Source: CAZYME01 sp964648115 (GTDB lineage Bacteria; Pseudomonadota; Gammaproteobacteria; Legionellales; Legionellaceae). From it: a stretch of DNA of 64,000 bases. The position numbers were made by a program, and so were the translations under genes. Location: assembly GCA_964648115.1 (NCBI GenBank), contig CAZYME010000013.1, forward strand, positions 1-64,000. Direction: 5' to 3'. The notes below the pieces were generated by a model, which saw nothing but the letters and a program-made list of their open reading frames with translations, was not told the DNA's origin and made no database searches. Position 1 is the stretch's first letter. Each line of letters opens with the position of its first letter. Shown here piece by piece: positions 18,273-27,206 of the stretch.

Positions 18273-18342
18273 TTAATCACTTTTAATGCTGCATTTAGAT
18301 TGATTTTTAATCATAAGATGCGGTTGCCCTGTACAATCCGAG

Positions 18343-19782
18343 CTAACCTAACCGAATTTTTTGGCCCGGATGGAGATGATAGTCTTTCAATTCAGGGTTT
18401 AGCTTAATAAGTGCAATGATAGAAGTATTGTTTTGCTTAGCAAGTGCACTAAGGCTGTCCCCAGCTTTGACAACATACAAGCCTATAGTCGGAGTGTGCT
18501 TCCAAATAATAAGCTGCTGGCCAGGTAGGATTGTTTGCGTATTTAAATGATTCCATGCCTGAATATCATTAATAGTTACACCATATTTTTTTTGTATCTG
18601 CTCGTAAGATTCATTCCTCTGCACAATGTGAATGACTTTATATTGTTTCGCAGCGGTAAAATGTTGCGATTGGTTAGGTCTGAGCTTGACAGTTTGCATT
18701 GGTAAAATTTTTGTTGGAACAACCGTTGCATTGTTACTGCTAGGAATAAGAACGTATTGGCCATCTTGAACTGCAGTGGTTTTTAATTGATTTAGTTCTT
18801 TAATCAAATTTACTGTGGTGTGGTATTTTTGGGCAATTAAGACCAAACTATCCCCAGCACTGACTTTATGGCGTGTCCAGCTCACGCGCGCATCAATGGG
18901 AACATTTGCCAAATTTCGGTTGAAATCTTCAACCCTGCCTGTCGGAATGAGTAATTTATAGGGGCGGTAAGGTGCTGTAGCCCATCGGTTATAACCTGGA
19001 TTTAATTTAATTAAATCTCTGTAGGAAATACCGGCTAATTTTGCGGCATGGTTAAGGTCAATCTGGCTACCAATGTTAACTTCTTCAAAATAGGGTAGAT
19101 GTGGAATATCCGGTAGTGTTACTCGATAACGTTCTGGGTATTGAATAACCTCAGCTAGTGCAAGCAGGCGGGGTATATAGGCCTTGGTTTCTTGAGGAAC
19201 GTCAAGTAACCAAAAACTGATTTTACGCCCAGTATACTGGCTATTTTTAATGATACGACCCAGCGCACCTTCCCCTGCGTCGTAGGCGGCGACAGCGAGC
19301 AACCAATCTTCATTAAAAAAATGATGTAAATATGAGAAATAATTAAGTGCGGCATCAGTAGAAGGGCGAATACTGCGTCTACCATCAAACCACCAGTCTT
19401 GTTTTAACCCTAAGTCAGTTCCGGTTCCTGGCATAAGTTGCCATAACCCAGCTGCTCCTTTGCCTGAGTAGGCAAACGGATTATAGGAGCTTTCAATCAT
19501 CGGGATTAGAGCAAGCTCTCCAGGCATACCACGTTTTTTAATTTCAGTAACAATATGATAAATATAGGGTTCTGACTTTTTGGCTAAGTTTTGTATATAG
19601 CTTGGATGAGATGTAATCCAGCGAATTTGGTTTTGTACGTCAGGTTGGGTTATTTCATGGTTGAGTGATAATTCACTGCGTAGAACATCCCAAACGTTAG
19701 GCGTTGAGTAGGTATTTGCAACCGTAGCATAGACAGGTAGAGTAAATAATAGGCAAGATATAATCAGTGACTGAAACTTCAA
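18343..19782 (-). CDS. mltD: Lytic murein transglycosylase D-like, SLT plus three LysM domains
   Basis: 479 residues. A signal peptide (about 1-20) lacks a lipobox, unlike E. coli MltD. The SLT domain covers roughly residues 75-200, with catalytic E97 in IPMIESSYNPFAYS and the family motifs GAAGLWQLMPGTG and AVAAYDAGEGALGRI. Three LysM repeats follow, starting near KVSAGDSLVLIAQKY, IVQRNESYEQIQKKYG and VVKAGDSLSALAKQN. It cleaves peptidoglycan glycan strands to 1,6-anhydromuropeptides in the periplasm, for remodelling or for insertion of envelope machines. It is next to gloB, as in many gammaproteobacteria. Confidence 0.94.
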   Translation of the reverse strand: MKFQSLIISCLLFTLPVYATVANTYSTPNVWDVLRSELSLNHEITQPDVQNQIRWITSHPSYIQNLAKKSEPYIYHIVTEIKKRGMPGELALIPMIESSYNPFAYSGKGAAGLWQLMPGTGTDLGLKQDWWFDGRRSIRPSTDAALNYFSYLHHFFNEDWLLAVAAYDAGEGALGRIIKNSQYTGRKISFWLLDVPQETKAYIPRLLALAEVIQYPERYRVTLPDIPHLPYFEEVNIGSQIDLNHAAKLAGISYRDLIKLNPGYNRWATAPYRPYKLLIPTGRVEDFNRNLANVPIDARVSWTRHKVSAGDSLVLIAQKYHTTVNLIKELNQLKTTAVQDGQYVLIPSSNNATVVPTKILPMQTVKLRPNQSQHFTAAKQYKVIHIVQRNESYEQIQKKYGVTINDIQAWNHLNTQTILPGQQLIIWKHTPTIGLYVVKAGDSLSALAKQNNTSIIALIKLNPELKDYHLHPGQKIRLG

Positions 19783-19864
19783 AGTAACGGCCTGTTTTTA
19801 TCGTGGGCTTAGCAGTCTACTAAAAAAATGGCATGCAAGAAACCCTGTAATTTTGGTGAGGAAT

Positions 19865-20009
19865 AGGTTCCTCTACCATTGATGGGAGAGGATGCCCGAC
19901 AGGGCAGGTGAGGGTAGATTAAATAAAAAAATACATTTTTTGTTGAAAGCTTTTCAATCACCCCTCATCCGCCCTTTCGGGCACCTTCTCCCCTCGGGGC
20001 GAAGGAACC
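19865..20009. repeat. Palindromic repeat family A, long form (second copy)
   Basis: About 145 bp, same layout as the copy at 13984-14130. The left arm carries GGTTCCTCTACCATTGATGG, the centre has a run of seven A, and the right arm ends GGGGCGAAGGAACC. It separates mltD from gloB and ends 17 bp before the gloB stop. Confidence 0.8.
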
Positions 20010-20026
20010 ATAGTTAATTGCTGGCG

Positions 20027-20788
20027 TTAAATAAACATATTTTTTTTCTCACGTAACAACTCAAAAATGGCAAGAGAGTTATGCGATTGAAGCCCTTGTT
20101 CATACGCAAACTCCTGCACTGCTGGGAGGTGTGTACGCATGAAGGGATTAATTTTTTTCTCAAGGGCGATGGTTGAAGGCAGCGAACAGCCTTCTTTTTC
20201 TTGCAAATGTGCGATGTAAGACTGAATAGTGTGGTTTTCTGGTTCAACACTAGCTGCAAAACGTAAATTTTGCAGCGTATATTCATGCCCACAATACACC
20301 TTGGTATCTTTGGGTAAATTCTTCAATAGCATGATCGAATGGTGAAGTTGTTCGATAGTCCCATCAAATACACGGCCACAACCCCCGGAAAATAGGGTGT
20401 CTCCACAAAATAACCACCCCTTGGTGGGCTCTTGATAACAAATATGAGAGCTGGTATGGCCAGGTGTGCTTAACACCCTAAATGCCAAATTATCGATATG
20501 CACAATATCTTCATCACGAACCAATCTGTTCACAAAGGGAATTCTTGCATCAGCTGGCCCATAAACGTGGGTTTCTGGGAAATGCTTCAGTAGTTCTGTA
20601 ACTCCACCAGCATGATCATCATGATGGTGGGTGAGCAAAATGTTGTTTAAAGTAAGCTTATTATTTTTAGCATAAGACAAAACAGGTGCTGCATCACCAG
20701 GGTCAAGGCAGGCTAGAGTGTGTTTTCGTTCATTCACGATCACCCAGATGTAATTATCCTTGAACGCCTTTAGAGCAAAGATAGTCAT
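20027..20788 (-). CDS. gloB: Hydroxyacylglutathione hydrolase (glyoxalase II)
   Basis: 253 residues, usual length. It hydrolyses S-D-lactoylglutathione in methylglyoxal detoxification. The binuclear metal site is complete: THHHDDHAGG, PGHTSSH, CGDTLFSGGCGR and YCGHEYT. The C-terminal substrate domain (from about 180) includes NPFMRT. It lies 9 bp after rlmJ on the same strand, so the two may share a transcript. Confidence 0.96.
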   Translation of the reverse strand: MTIFALKAFKDNYIWVIVNERKHTLACLDPGDAAPVLSYAKNNKLTLNNILLTHHHDDHAGGVTELLKHFPETHVYGPADARIPFVNRLVRDEDIVHIDNLAFRVLSTPGHTSSHICYQEPTKGWLFCGDTLFSGGCGRVFDGTIEQLHHSIMLLKNLPKDTKVYCGHEYTLQNLRFAASVEPENHTIQSYIAHLQEKEGCSLPSTIALEKKINPFMRTHLPAVQEFAYEQGLQSHNSLAIFELLREKKNMFI

Positions 20789-20797
20789 GTATGACCC

Positions 20798-21622
20798 CTA
20801 TTCTATAAGGTAGGAAGAAATCCCCGGATTAAATAATGTACGTAACACGTCCAAGGTTGATTTTAACTGGGCTTTTAGTACATAAGGCGGGTTAATAATC
20901 CACAACCCACATCCTGTCATGCCTGGTTTGTTTGCGCCCGTGAGATAAAATTCTATGCGTAAAGTACGCTTGGCATCAATATTTTTTAAGCCCCTAAGCA
21001 ATTGAGCATGGAGTTTATTATCAACTAATGGATACCACAGACAATAAACACCCGTTTCAAATCGTTGATAGGCCGCTTTTAATAGCTCCGGCACTTCGCG
21101 ATACTCCGTTTTAATTTCATAGGATGGATCAAGGAAAATTAGCCCTCGTCGTTCAGCAGGCGGAAGAGTCGATTTTAAGCTATCTAATCCATTGCTATTA
21201 GTAAAGGAAACGCGCTTGCCCATTTTGGGTAGTTGCTGTAAATATTCAAATTCACTGGGATGTAGCTCACACAGCACCAACCTATCTTGCTCGCGAAGCA
21301 TTTGCAATGCAATCGATGGTGATCCAGGATAATAATGTAAAGTGTCACCCGGGTTTAACGGCTCAATTTGTTGTAAATACAGTGATAATACAGCTGGTAT
21401 TTGCTTTCGCTGTGCCCAAAGTAGCTCAATTCCTTGCCGAAACTCACCAGTTTTTAAAGCTTGTTTATCATATAAATCATAAAGACCTTTGCCAGCATGG
21501 GTTTCTAAATAAAACATGGGTTTGTCTTTAGTGACCATGTAAGAGAGTAGGTGTGTCAATGCTGCATGTTTGACAACGTCAGCAAAATTGCCAGCGTGAT
21601 AACCGTGTTGATAACTGAGCAT
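20798..21622 (-). CDS. rlmJ: 23S rRNA (adenine2030-N6)-methyltransferase
   Basis: 274 residues. It methylates A2030 of 23S rRNA. Signatures are the N-terminal LSYQHGYHAGNFADVVKHAA, ETHAGKGLYDL, the catalytic DPSYE of N6-adenine methyltransferases (here FLDPSYEIKTEY), and GCGLWIINPPY near the end. The start codon follows GAGAGAG-like sequence. Confidence 0.95.
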   Translation of the reverse strand: MLSYQHGYHAGNFADVVKHAALTHLLSYMVTKDKPMFYLETHAGKGLYDLYDKQALKTGEFRQGIELLWAQRKQIPAVLSLYLQQIEPLNPGDTLHYYPGSPSIALQMLREQDRLVLCELHPSEFEYLQQLPKMGKRVSFTNSNGLDSLKSTLPPAERRGLIFLDPSYEIKTEYREVPELLKAAYQRFETGVYCLWYPLVDNKLHAQLLRGLKNIDAKRTLRIEFYLTGANKPGMTGCGLWIINPPYVLKAQLKSTLDVLRTLFNPGISSYLIE

Positions 21623-21850
21623 TGTAGTCTTATGAACAAGAAGAGAGAGTGAAGTTTATCAGATTGTAATATTTAGGCATATTTAATACATGAATAATAA
21701 ATTATAACTCCCCCAGGTCTTTGAGTTGGCCTTAAAGTATTCTTGAAAACGGAAGGCCTACGTACTGTCCGGTTAAGGCGTGGCGCTGAGTGTCAAGAAA
21801 GCCTTAAGGCTAATTGGAAGCCCCAGGTTCTGCATGATGAATTAAATTTA

Positions 21851-22879
21851 CTACAGAGCAGGCTGCTCTTGAGGTATCATTTGAGGCTCGACGTCAATTA
21901 GATCTTCGACATCCTGTAAAAATTTAAGTATAACCCCTGCGCGCTCCATTGTTTTGTACTGAAAATCTTTCATGTCTCTTAAGTTTTTGCCTATCTTATC
22001 CTCTACTCTAAAGCTCATCCATAGACTCAAAGGGGCGACTATGACAAAACCAATGGCTGCACCCAACAAGGATAGCACAATAACAGGGCTACTACTCATT
22101 GCAAGGGCAGCTACAACTCCCAGCGCTGTAACTACGCCGAGGCTGCTCACAGTCCAGGTAACTCCTGAGCATACGCTGAGCCAAAATTCAATGTTTCGAA
22201 TCTTGAGTTCCAAAGGATTATTTTCGGAGTCATTAATATACTGCTCAATACGGAGTTGTAAATGAAAAGCATCGACCATTAATTGTTCCTGAAGCGGATT
22301 CTCTAGGACTCTATTAGTCAAGCCTAATATATCGGTTAATAGTTCCATCTCTTTAGGCATTGGATGCTCAGCGCCACTAAGTATTTGAGGAGATGAAGTT
22401 GTATTGTCTTTAACAAGCGAGGCCAATGACATAGCTGCAAAATATAATTCAGCATAGAATAAGTCATTAAATAAAGGGTTGGTCTGTTTTTTTTCTTGAA
22501 TAGTAGCGCGAAGGGTGGAAAGACGGGGGATGAATGAAGTATTGGGATCAACCACATCATTATCATTTAGCGTAATACTATTAGCCAGATTTGTCACTCC
22601 AGTCGCGGTTGGAGCTGTCCACGTTTGATATAAATTAAAGTCTTCACCATATTGCTCGGCTTGAAGCTTTGGATGCCCGTTTCTCCGTTGAGAAGCCAGG
22701 TCACCTTCGTCACTTCTTACATGATCCGCGTACATTGCCATACCATCGGTGTCGCTCTCTTTTAAATCTGCTGGTACCTTATTATTTATAGCGCTATTGA
22801 GTGCCCAAAATAGGTCCCGATGTCTAAAGGACAGAGGAGGCGTCTTTGTAAGTAGTCTGCGTTTAATAGTGAGTGGCAT
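21851..22879 (-). CDS. Uncharacterised membrane-hairpin protein under a PmrA-like box
   Basis: 342 residues. The first 230 are soluble and mostly helical. Two closely spaced hydrophobic helices follow (about 238-262 and 267-290, Ala/Val/Gly-rich), then a short amphipathic segment and a tail that is acidic and ends in a PQMIPQEQPAL sequence. There is no signal peptide. This layout (long N-terminal soluble part, late two-helix hairpin, short polar tail) is common in Legionella effectors that insert into host vacuolar membranes. A PmrA-like direct repeat stands above its -10 element. The family is unknown to me; effector status is inferred. Confidence 0.65.
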   Translation of the reverse strand: MPLTIKRRLLTKTPPLSFRHRDLFWALNSAINNKVPADLKESDTDGMAMYADHVRSDEGDLASQRRNGHPKLQAEQYGEDFNLYQTWTAPTATGVTNLANSITLNDNDVVDPNTSFIPRLSTLRATIQEKKQTNPLFNDLFYAELYFAAMSLASLVKDNTTSSPQILSGAEHPMPKEMELLTDILGLTNRVLENPLQEQLMVDAFHLQLRIEQYINDSENNPLELKIRNIEFWLSVCSGVTWTVSSLGVVTALGVVAALAMSSSPVIVLSLLGAAIGFVIVAPLSLWMSFRVEDKIGKNLRDMKDFQYKTMERAGVILKFLQDVEDLIDVEPQMIPQEQPAL

Positions 22880-22907
22880 AATGGTTAATTTATCGCGAAA
22901 AAAAGTA

Positions 22908-22941
22908 ATTATAATAGCACATTTCTTAAGTTAATATTAAC
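22908..22941 (-). promoter_or_regulatory. Candidate PmrA box and -10 element
   Basis: On the minus strand 22941-22925 reads GTTAATATT-AA-CTTAAG: two TTAA cores 11 bp apart, the spacing of a PmrA direct repeat. A perfect -10 TATAAT lies at 22913-22908, 12 nt after the second CTTAA. No TTGACA-like -35 is present, as expected for an activator-dependent promoter. Confidence 0.6.
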
Positions 22942-23050
22942 AAGTGGTCAATCCTGTGAAAAAAGTTTACCGTGTCCTTATCCTCCATCGGATTATAAGT
23001 AAAAATTTGCACTATACTATGTTTGAAGATAGAGAAAATAGGGGGGAATT

Positions 23051-23242
23051 ATGGGCTTGCATAAAGACTATGATGAGGGTCAATCTTTTTCTGATTTTAA
23101 TTTCGAAGAAGACCCGGATGAACTTAACCATAAAAAACGCGTCCGACAAATGCTCGAGGAGCGCCTCGAACGTAAACGACTGAAAGAGGATCTAGATGAT
23201 GAGCTCGAGGGTGAGTTTGATTGGGATGATCTGGATCGATAA
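23051..23242 (+). CDS. Small highly charged protein, PA3496-like
   Basis: 63 residues, more than half of them charged. The first 25 are acidic (DYDEGQSFSDFNFEEDPDEL), the centre is basic and helical (KKRVRQMLEERLERKRLKED), and the end is acidic and aromatic (EGEFDWDDLDR). This pattern resembles the short PA3496-type proteins of gammaproteobacteria, from memory. The start has a strong Shine-Dalgarno, GGGGGGA, 6 nt upstream. It stands alone, convergent with folD. Function unknown. Confidence 0.65.
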   Translation: MGLHKDYDEGQSFSDFNFEEDPDELNHKKRVRQMLEERLERKRLKEDLDDELEGEFDWDDLDR

Positions 23243-23252
23243 CAGCGTTTTA

Positions 23253-24101
23253 TTAAAGAATATCTGCTGCTAGTATTGTATTTTGCAGTAGTGTGCATAT
23301 GGTCATGGGGCCAATACCACCAGGAACCGGCGTAATCCATTTGACCCTCTTTTTTGCTTCGTCAAAATTGATATCGCCATGCAGCGTCCCATTTTGGCTG
23401 CGGTGCATACCTACATCAATTACAATTTGTTCTTTATGCAACCACTCTGGATGTACCACGTTATAAACGCCAGTCGCTACTACCACAACATCAGCCATAC
23501 GGATATGCCGTTCTAGTTGCTTGGTGGCGCGATGACAAATTGTCACCGTAGCTTTAGCCATTAATAGTTCTAATGCCATTGGTCGGCCAACGATATTGGA
23601 TGCGCCAACCACCACCGCGTGCTTGCCATGCAAGGCAAGTTGGTAATACTCAAGCAATTGCATTACACCGTAAGGGGTACATGGTCGAAGCAAGGGATTA
23701 CCTTGAGCAAGTCGCCCAAGATTGTAGGGGTTGAACCCATCTACATCTTTTGAGGGTTTAATGCGCTCTATTATGGTTGCAGCATTAATGTGGGCAGGCA
23801 AGGGTAATTGCACTAAAATTCCGTCGACATCCCTACTCTCATTGAGAGTATCAATCAGCTCCAAAAGTTTTTTTTCGCTCGTTGTTGTTGGAAGATCATA
23901 GGCGTATGAATTGAACCCAACTTCTGTGCAGGCTTTGCGTTTATTATTAACATAGATATGCGATGCAGAATCATCACCTACAATCACAACAGCAAGCCCA
24001 GGTGCGCGATGACCTTGAGAGGTCTTTTCCGACACTATTTGCTTGATTCTATTTCTAATTTCACTGGCAACATGTTTGCCATCAATAATCGATGCAGTCA
24101 T
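23253..24101 (-). CDS. folD: Bifunctional methylenetetrahydrofolate dehydrogenase/cyclohydrolase
   Basis: 282 residues, matching the usual 280-288. It interconverts 5,10-methylene-THF and 10-formyl-THF with NADP. Visible motifs: catalytic YVNNKRKACTEVGF (Tyr and Lys), QLPLPAHIN, PSKDVDGFNPYNLGRL, PCTPYGVMQLL, the dinucleotide site VVVGASNIVGRPM, and TPVPGGIGPMT. I choose the start at 24101 (MTASIIDGK) because it matches the family N-terminus; a longer in-frame ORF reaching 24254 adds 51 unrelated residues and runs into the pilM leader. The Shine-Dalgarno is poor. It is divergent from pilM. Confidence 0.95.
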   Translation of the reverse strand: MTASIIDGKHVASEIRNRIKQIVSEKTSQGHRAPGLAVVIVGDDSASHIYVNNKRKACTEVGFNSYAYDLPTTTSEKKLLELIDTLNESRDVDGILVQLPLPAHINAATIIERIKPSKDVDGFNPYNLGRLAQGNPLLRPCTPYGVMQLLEYYQLALHGKHAVVVGASNIVGRPMALELLMAKATVTICHRATKQLERHIRMADVVVVATGVYNVVHPEWLHKEQIVIDVGMHRSQNGTLHGDINFDEAKKRVKWITPVPGGIGPMTICTLLQNTILAADIL

Positions 24102-24227
24102 CACGCGATTATGGAGTAGAGTGTCGGGTAATGCAATGCGCCCCCATTCCACTTTTAAATCAGTTACGTTAATATCAATCGGCAGACATGGATAAACTGA
24201 CAAGGCATAACTATACAGGAGATGTAC

Positions 24228-25292
24228 GTGCTCAATTTGTTTAAATCTAAGCACCGCTCAATACTCGGTATAGACATCAGCTCCACATCCGTAAAAATTC
24301 TTGAAGTTTCCGCAGATAATAATGAATATCGTGTTGAGGGTTATGGCGCGGCTGTCCTGCCCGAAAATGCAATGGAAGGCAATGCTATTAAAGATATTGA
24401 CGCTGTGGCAACCAGTATAAAAAAACTAGTGAGCACGGCACGCTTCTCTTGTAAACATGTCGCCTGTGCAGTTCCAGATTCATCAGCTATTAGCAAAGTT
24501 ATTCAAATCAATAGTGGCTTAAGTGAGCAGGAAATCGAAGAGTTAGTTGTTAGCGAAGCTGACAAATATATTCCCTATCCCATAGACGAAATTAATATTG
24601 ATTTTAATGTCATAGGCCCTTCTCTTAAAAATTCAGCAATGCTTGATGTGTTGATTGTTGCATCCAGAGCAGAAAACGTCAGTAGCCGTGTTGAAGTAAT
24701 CACGCGCGCAGGTCTTGAGCCCAAAATAGTCGATGTTGAGTCATATGCCGTAGAGCGTGCCGCGCAGCTCCTGACATCCGATTTGCCTGCGGGTGGTGAA
24801 AAGAAAAATATTGCCATCATCGATATTGGGGCAATTTATACCCATTTATTTGTATTACATGGAATGCGAATAATTTTTTCTCGTGAAGAAGAGTTTGGTG
24901 GTAAGCAGTTAATTGACTCGGTTGTGCAACGATATAACATGCAACGTGGGGAAGCACTCCTGGGTATAGAGCAGGGCACCTTGCCGTCGGATTATGCGGA
25001 AGAAATTTTGCAACCGTTCAATGAATTAATTTTGTTACAAGTTAAAAGAGCATTACAATTCTTTTTTTCGACTAGTCACCACACTTTTGTAGATCACATT
25101 GTGTTGGCAGGTGGGGTAGCTAAGCAACCTGGTATCGCGCAATTGTTGCAAGAGCACATCAACATTCCCACCAGCATTGCGAATCCGTTTAGTGGTATGA
25201 GCATGGCAAAAACGGTTAATCTGGAAGCTATAACCCAAGATTTTCCTACATTAATGGTAGCGTGTGGTTTAGCGCTAAGGCATATCGAGTGA
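24228..25292 (+). CDS. pilM: Type IV pilus inner-membrane platform protein PilM
   Basis: About 354 residues, an actin-like ATP-binding protein on the cytoplasmic face. It binds the N-terminal tail of PilN and links the pilus motor to the alignment complex. Signatures: LGIDISSTSVKILEV (phosphate loop), IPYPIDEINIDFNV, VDVESYAVERAAQLL, IAIIDIGAIYTHLFV and the adenosine motif HIVLAGGVAKQPG. I prefer GTG 24228 (M-L-N-L-F-K) because AGGAG (24217-24221) is then 6 nt away; from the ATG at 24222 it would touch the start codon. It heads pilMNOPQ. Confidence 0.94.
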   Translation: MLNLFKSKHRSILGIDISSTSVKILEVSADNNEYRVEGYGAAVLPENAMEGNAIKDIDAVATSIKKLVSTARFSCKHVACAVPDSSAISKVIQINSGLSEQEIEELVVSEADKYIPYPIDEINIDFNVIGPSLKNSAMLDVLIVASRAENVSSRVEVITRAGLEPKIVDVESYAVERAAQLLTSDLPAGGEKKNIAIIDIGAIYTHLFVLHGMRIIFSREEEFGGKQLIDSVVQRYNMQRGEALLGIEQGTLPSDYAEEILQPFNELILLQVKRALQFFFSTSHHTFVDHIVLAGGVAKQPGIAQLLQEHINIPTSIANPFSGMSMAKTVNLEAITQDFPTLMVACGLALRHIE

Positions 25293-25296
25293 ATCC

Positions 25297-25863
25297 ATGA
25301 CTGAGATCAATTTACTGCCTTGGCGCGAAAAAAAACGAGAGCAAGAAAAAAAGCAATTTACTCTTTATTTGCTAGTTGGTCTGGTTATGGCTGTAATAAT
25401 AGTTATTTTAATTGACTATTATGCGAAATGTCTTGTGGACGCGCAGACTCAGCGTAACCAGCGGCTAAAAGACGAAATTACTCAATTTGAAAAGCAGATT
25501 AAAGAGATCGCCGAACTTAAGAAATTGCGGCAAGCCCTGATTGCTAGAATGACTATTGTGCAGAATTTACAAGCTACTCGCGCACTAACCGTTCGGTTGT
25601 TTGATGAAATTATTAAAATTATGCCTAATGGTGTGTATTTAAACCGTGTAGATCGGATTGGCAATAAAGTAACCTTATTAGGGTATGCTGAGTCAAATAC
25701 GAATATTTCGCTTTTAATGCGTAATATTGAAGGAAACGCTTGGATCCAAGACCCTGAGCTCACCGAAATTAAAAAATCATCAGAAGGTAAAAAACCTGAA
25801 GAAAATGCATTTAAGTTGAGCTTTATCTTAAAATCTAAATCTATGCTTGGCCCTAAATTATGA
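25297..25863 (+). CDS. pilN: Type IV pilus assembly protein PilN
   Basis: 188 residues. The N-terminal INLLPWREKKRE is the conserved tail that docks into PilM. One membrane helix follows (about 22-44), then a coiled coil (about 48-85) and a periplasmic ferredoxin-like domain. It pairs with PilO to form the inner-membrane alignment subcomplex of the pilus. It begins four bases after pilM and its stop overlaps the pilO ATG. Confidence 0.94.
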   Translation: MTEINLLPWREKKREQEKKQFTLYLLVGLVMAVIIVILIDYYAKCLVDAQTQRNQRLKDEITQFEKQIKEIAELKKLRQALIARMTIVQNLQATRALTVRLFDEIIKIMPNGVYLNRVDRIGNKVTLLGYAESNTNISLLMRNIEGNAWIQDPELTEIKKSSEGKKPEENAFKLSFILKSKSMLGPKL

Positions 25864-26459
25864 AGAGCTTTAATTTAAATGAGTTAACACTAGATAATGT
25901 CGGACAGTGGCCTCAGCCCGTTAGGATAGGTATTGTGGCTTTATTATCTTTGCTACTCGTTGGTTTGGGTTACTGGTTGATTGTTAAAGAAAATTTTGAG
26001 CAATACGATAGGCTGAAGGCAGAAGAGGTAACATTAAAAAGTGATTTTGAGGTAAAACAACGCCAGGCTTCAAACTTGAATGCGTATCGTAATCAAATGG
26101 TCATTATGCAAGAGCGTTTTGGGAACATGCTAAAACAATTACCAACCCAAAATGAAATGCCAGGTTTGTTAGAGGATATTTCTAAAACGGGGATTGCCAG
26201 TGGTTTAACGTTTGAGTTATTTGCACCCATGCCTGAAGTTTCGCACGATTTTTATATTGAGGTACCCATAAAAATCGGTGTGGTTGGTAATTATCACCAG
26301 TTCGCTGTATTTTTAAGCCGTGTGGCCCAAATGAGCCGAATTGTTACGTTGCATGATTTTGTAGTTGAAGGAGTAACTTCTGACAAGCAAAAGACCAGCC
26401 CGGCGGGGCTACTGAGTATGCAAATGACCGCTAAAATTTATAGATACCGCACACGATGA
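25860..26459 (+). CDS. pilO: Type IV pilus assembly protein PilO
   Basis: 199 residues: a short cytoplasmic start, one membrane helix (about 22-42, VRIGIVALLSLLLVGLGYWL), a coiled coil (45-85), and a periplasmic domain with the family segments LPTQNEMPGLLEDISKTG and IPIKIGVVGNYHQFAVFLSR-like residues. It heterodimerises with PilN. The start and stop both overlap neighbours by four bases (ATGA), indicating translational coupling. Confidence 0.94.
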   Translation: MKSFNLNELTLDNVGQWPQPVRIGIVALLSLLLVGLGYWLIVKENFEQYDRLKAEEVTLKSDFEVKQRQASNLNAYRNQMVIMQERFGNMLKQLPTQNEMPGLLEDISKTGIASGLTFELFAPMPEVSHDFYIEVPIKIGVVGNYHQFAVFLSRVAQMSRIVTLHDFVVEGVTSDKQKTSPAGLLSMQMTAKIYRYRTR

Positions 26460-26962
26460 AAAGCATAATGCATTGGATTGTTATGGGGTTTTTATCATTA
26501 CTATTAGGCGCTTGCTCGTCTGATGACAGTGAGTTAAAACGCTATATTAATATGATAAAAACAAGGCCAGCAAGGCCTATTGAGCCCATTCCAGAGTTTC
26601 AGCCGCTCAAAAAATTTATCTATCCAGAAAAGGATAATCGTCGTAGTCCATTTAAGCCTGTGGTGGCGGAGCAAGAAGAATCATTTGCTCCTAACGTTAA
26701 ACGCCCCAAACAGCCTTTAGAGGCTTTTCCCTTGGATGCCTTGAATTTTGTCGGTATATTGAAAGAAGGCCCTATGGTTTGGGCATTAATAAGCCAGCCC
26801 GGTGGATTTGTCTCAAGGGTTAAGGCAGGGGATTATATGGGGCAAAACTATGGGCAAATACTCAGTATTCAAGATAAGGCCATAGAGCTGGAAGAAACAT
26901 TAAATGTAAATGGGAAGTGGGAGAAAAAGACGACCACACTTACCCTGCGGACCCCAAAATAG
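26456..26962 (+). CDS. pilP: Type IV pilus lipoprotein PilP
   Basis: 168 residues. A lipoprotein signal peptide ends in LGAC (Cys about residue 20). A Pro-rich linker follows, with the segment RRSPFKP typical of the family. The C-terminal beta domain includes FVGILKEGPMVWALI and the Gly-rich YMGQNYGQI. It bridges PilNO to the PilQ secretin. It is separated from pilQ by about 245 bp filled with repeats, which interrupts the otherwise tight operon. Confidence 0.93.
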   Translation: MKSIMHWIVMGFLSLLLGACSSDDSELKRYINMIKTRPARPIEPIPEFQPLKKFIYPEKDNRRSPFKPVVAEQEESFAPNVKRPKQPLEAFPLDALNFVGILKEGPMVWALISQPGGFVSRVKAGDYMGQNYGQILSIQDKAIELEETLNVNGKWEKKTTTLTLRTPK

Positions 26963-27002
26963 GTTGGCCCAACGTGAATTGTATAAGAGGTTTTGATCAA
27001 AT

Positions 27003-27081
27003 GTAGCCCGTATGGAGCGCAGCGGAATGCGGGATTGGCCCCGGTATGATCCCCGCATTCCGCTGCGCTCCATACGGGCTA
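27003..27081. repeat. REP-like repeat family B, inverted pair
   Basis: Left arm starts GTAGCCCGTATGGAGCGCAG; the right arm is its complement, ending CTCCATACGGGCTA. Arms of about 32 bp surround a short spacer. It lies in the pilP-pilQ gap. Confidence 0.8.
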
Positions 27082-27088
27082 GAATGGG

Positions 27089-27175
27089 AATGGCACTTAC
27101 TTAAGGAAATTCGGGCTAAAAATAGTCCGTCGCTACGCTCGCAATGACGATTATCCTCCTTAAGTTAGTGCCATT
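27089..27175. repeat. MITE-like element, family C parent form
   Basis: 87 bp bounded by AATGGCACTTACTTAAGGA (27089-27107) and its near complement TCCTTAAGTTAGTGCCATT (27157-27175). The interior contains CCGTCGCTACGCTCGCAATG. The element at 32997-33150 has the same ends but a longer palindromic interior. Confidence 0.75.
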
Positions 27176-27206
27176 CGGCTACGATGGTGTTTTATTCTGT
27201 AGGTAG

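Noticed and set aside
23080..23340. Minus-strand open frame opposite the small charged protein
   Set aside because: Ser/Arg-rich mirror of an acidic/basic coding sequence, overlapping folD; a shadow frame.
24102..24254. N-terminal extension of FolD
   Set aside because: 51 residues without family similarity that overlap the pilM leader on the other strand.
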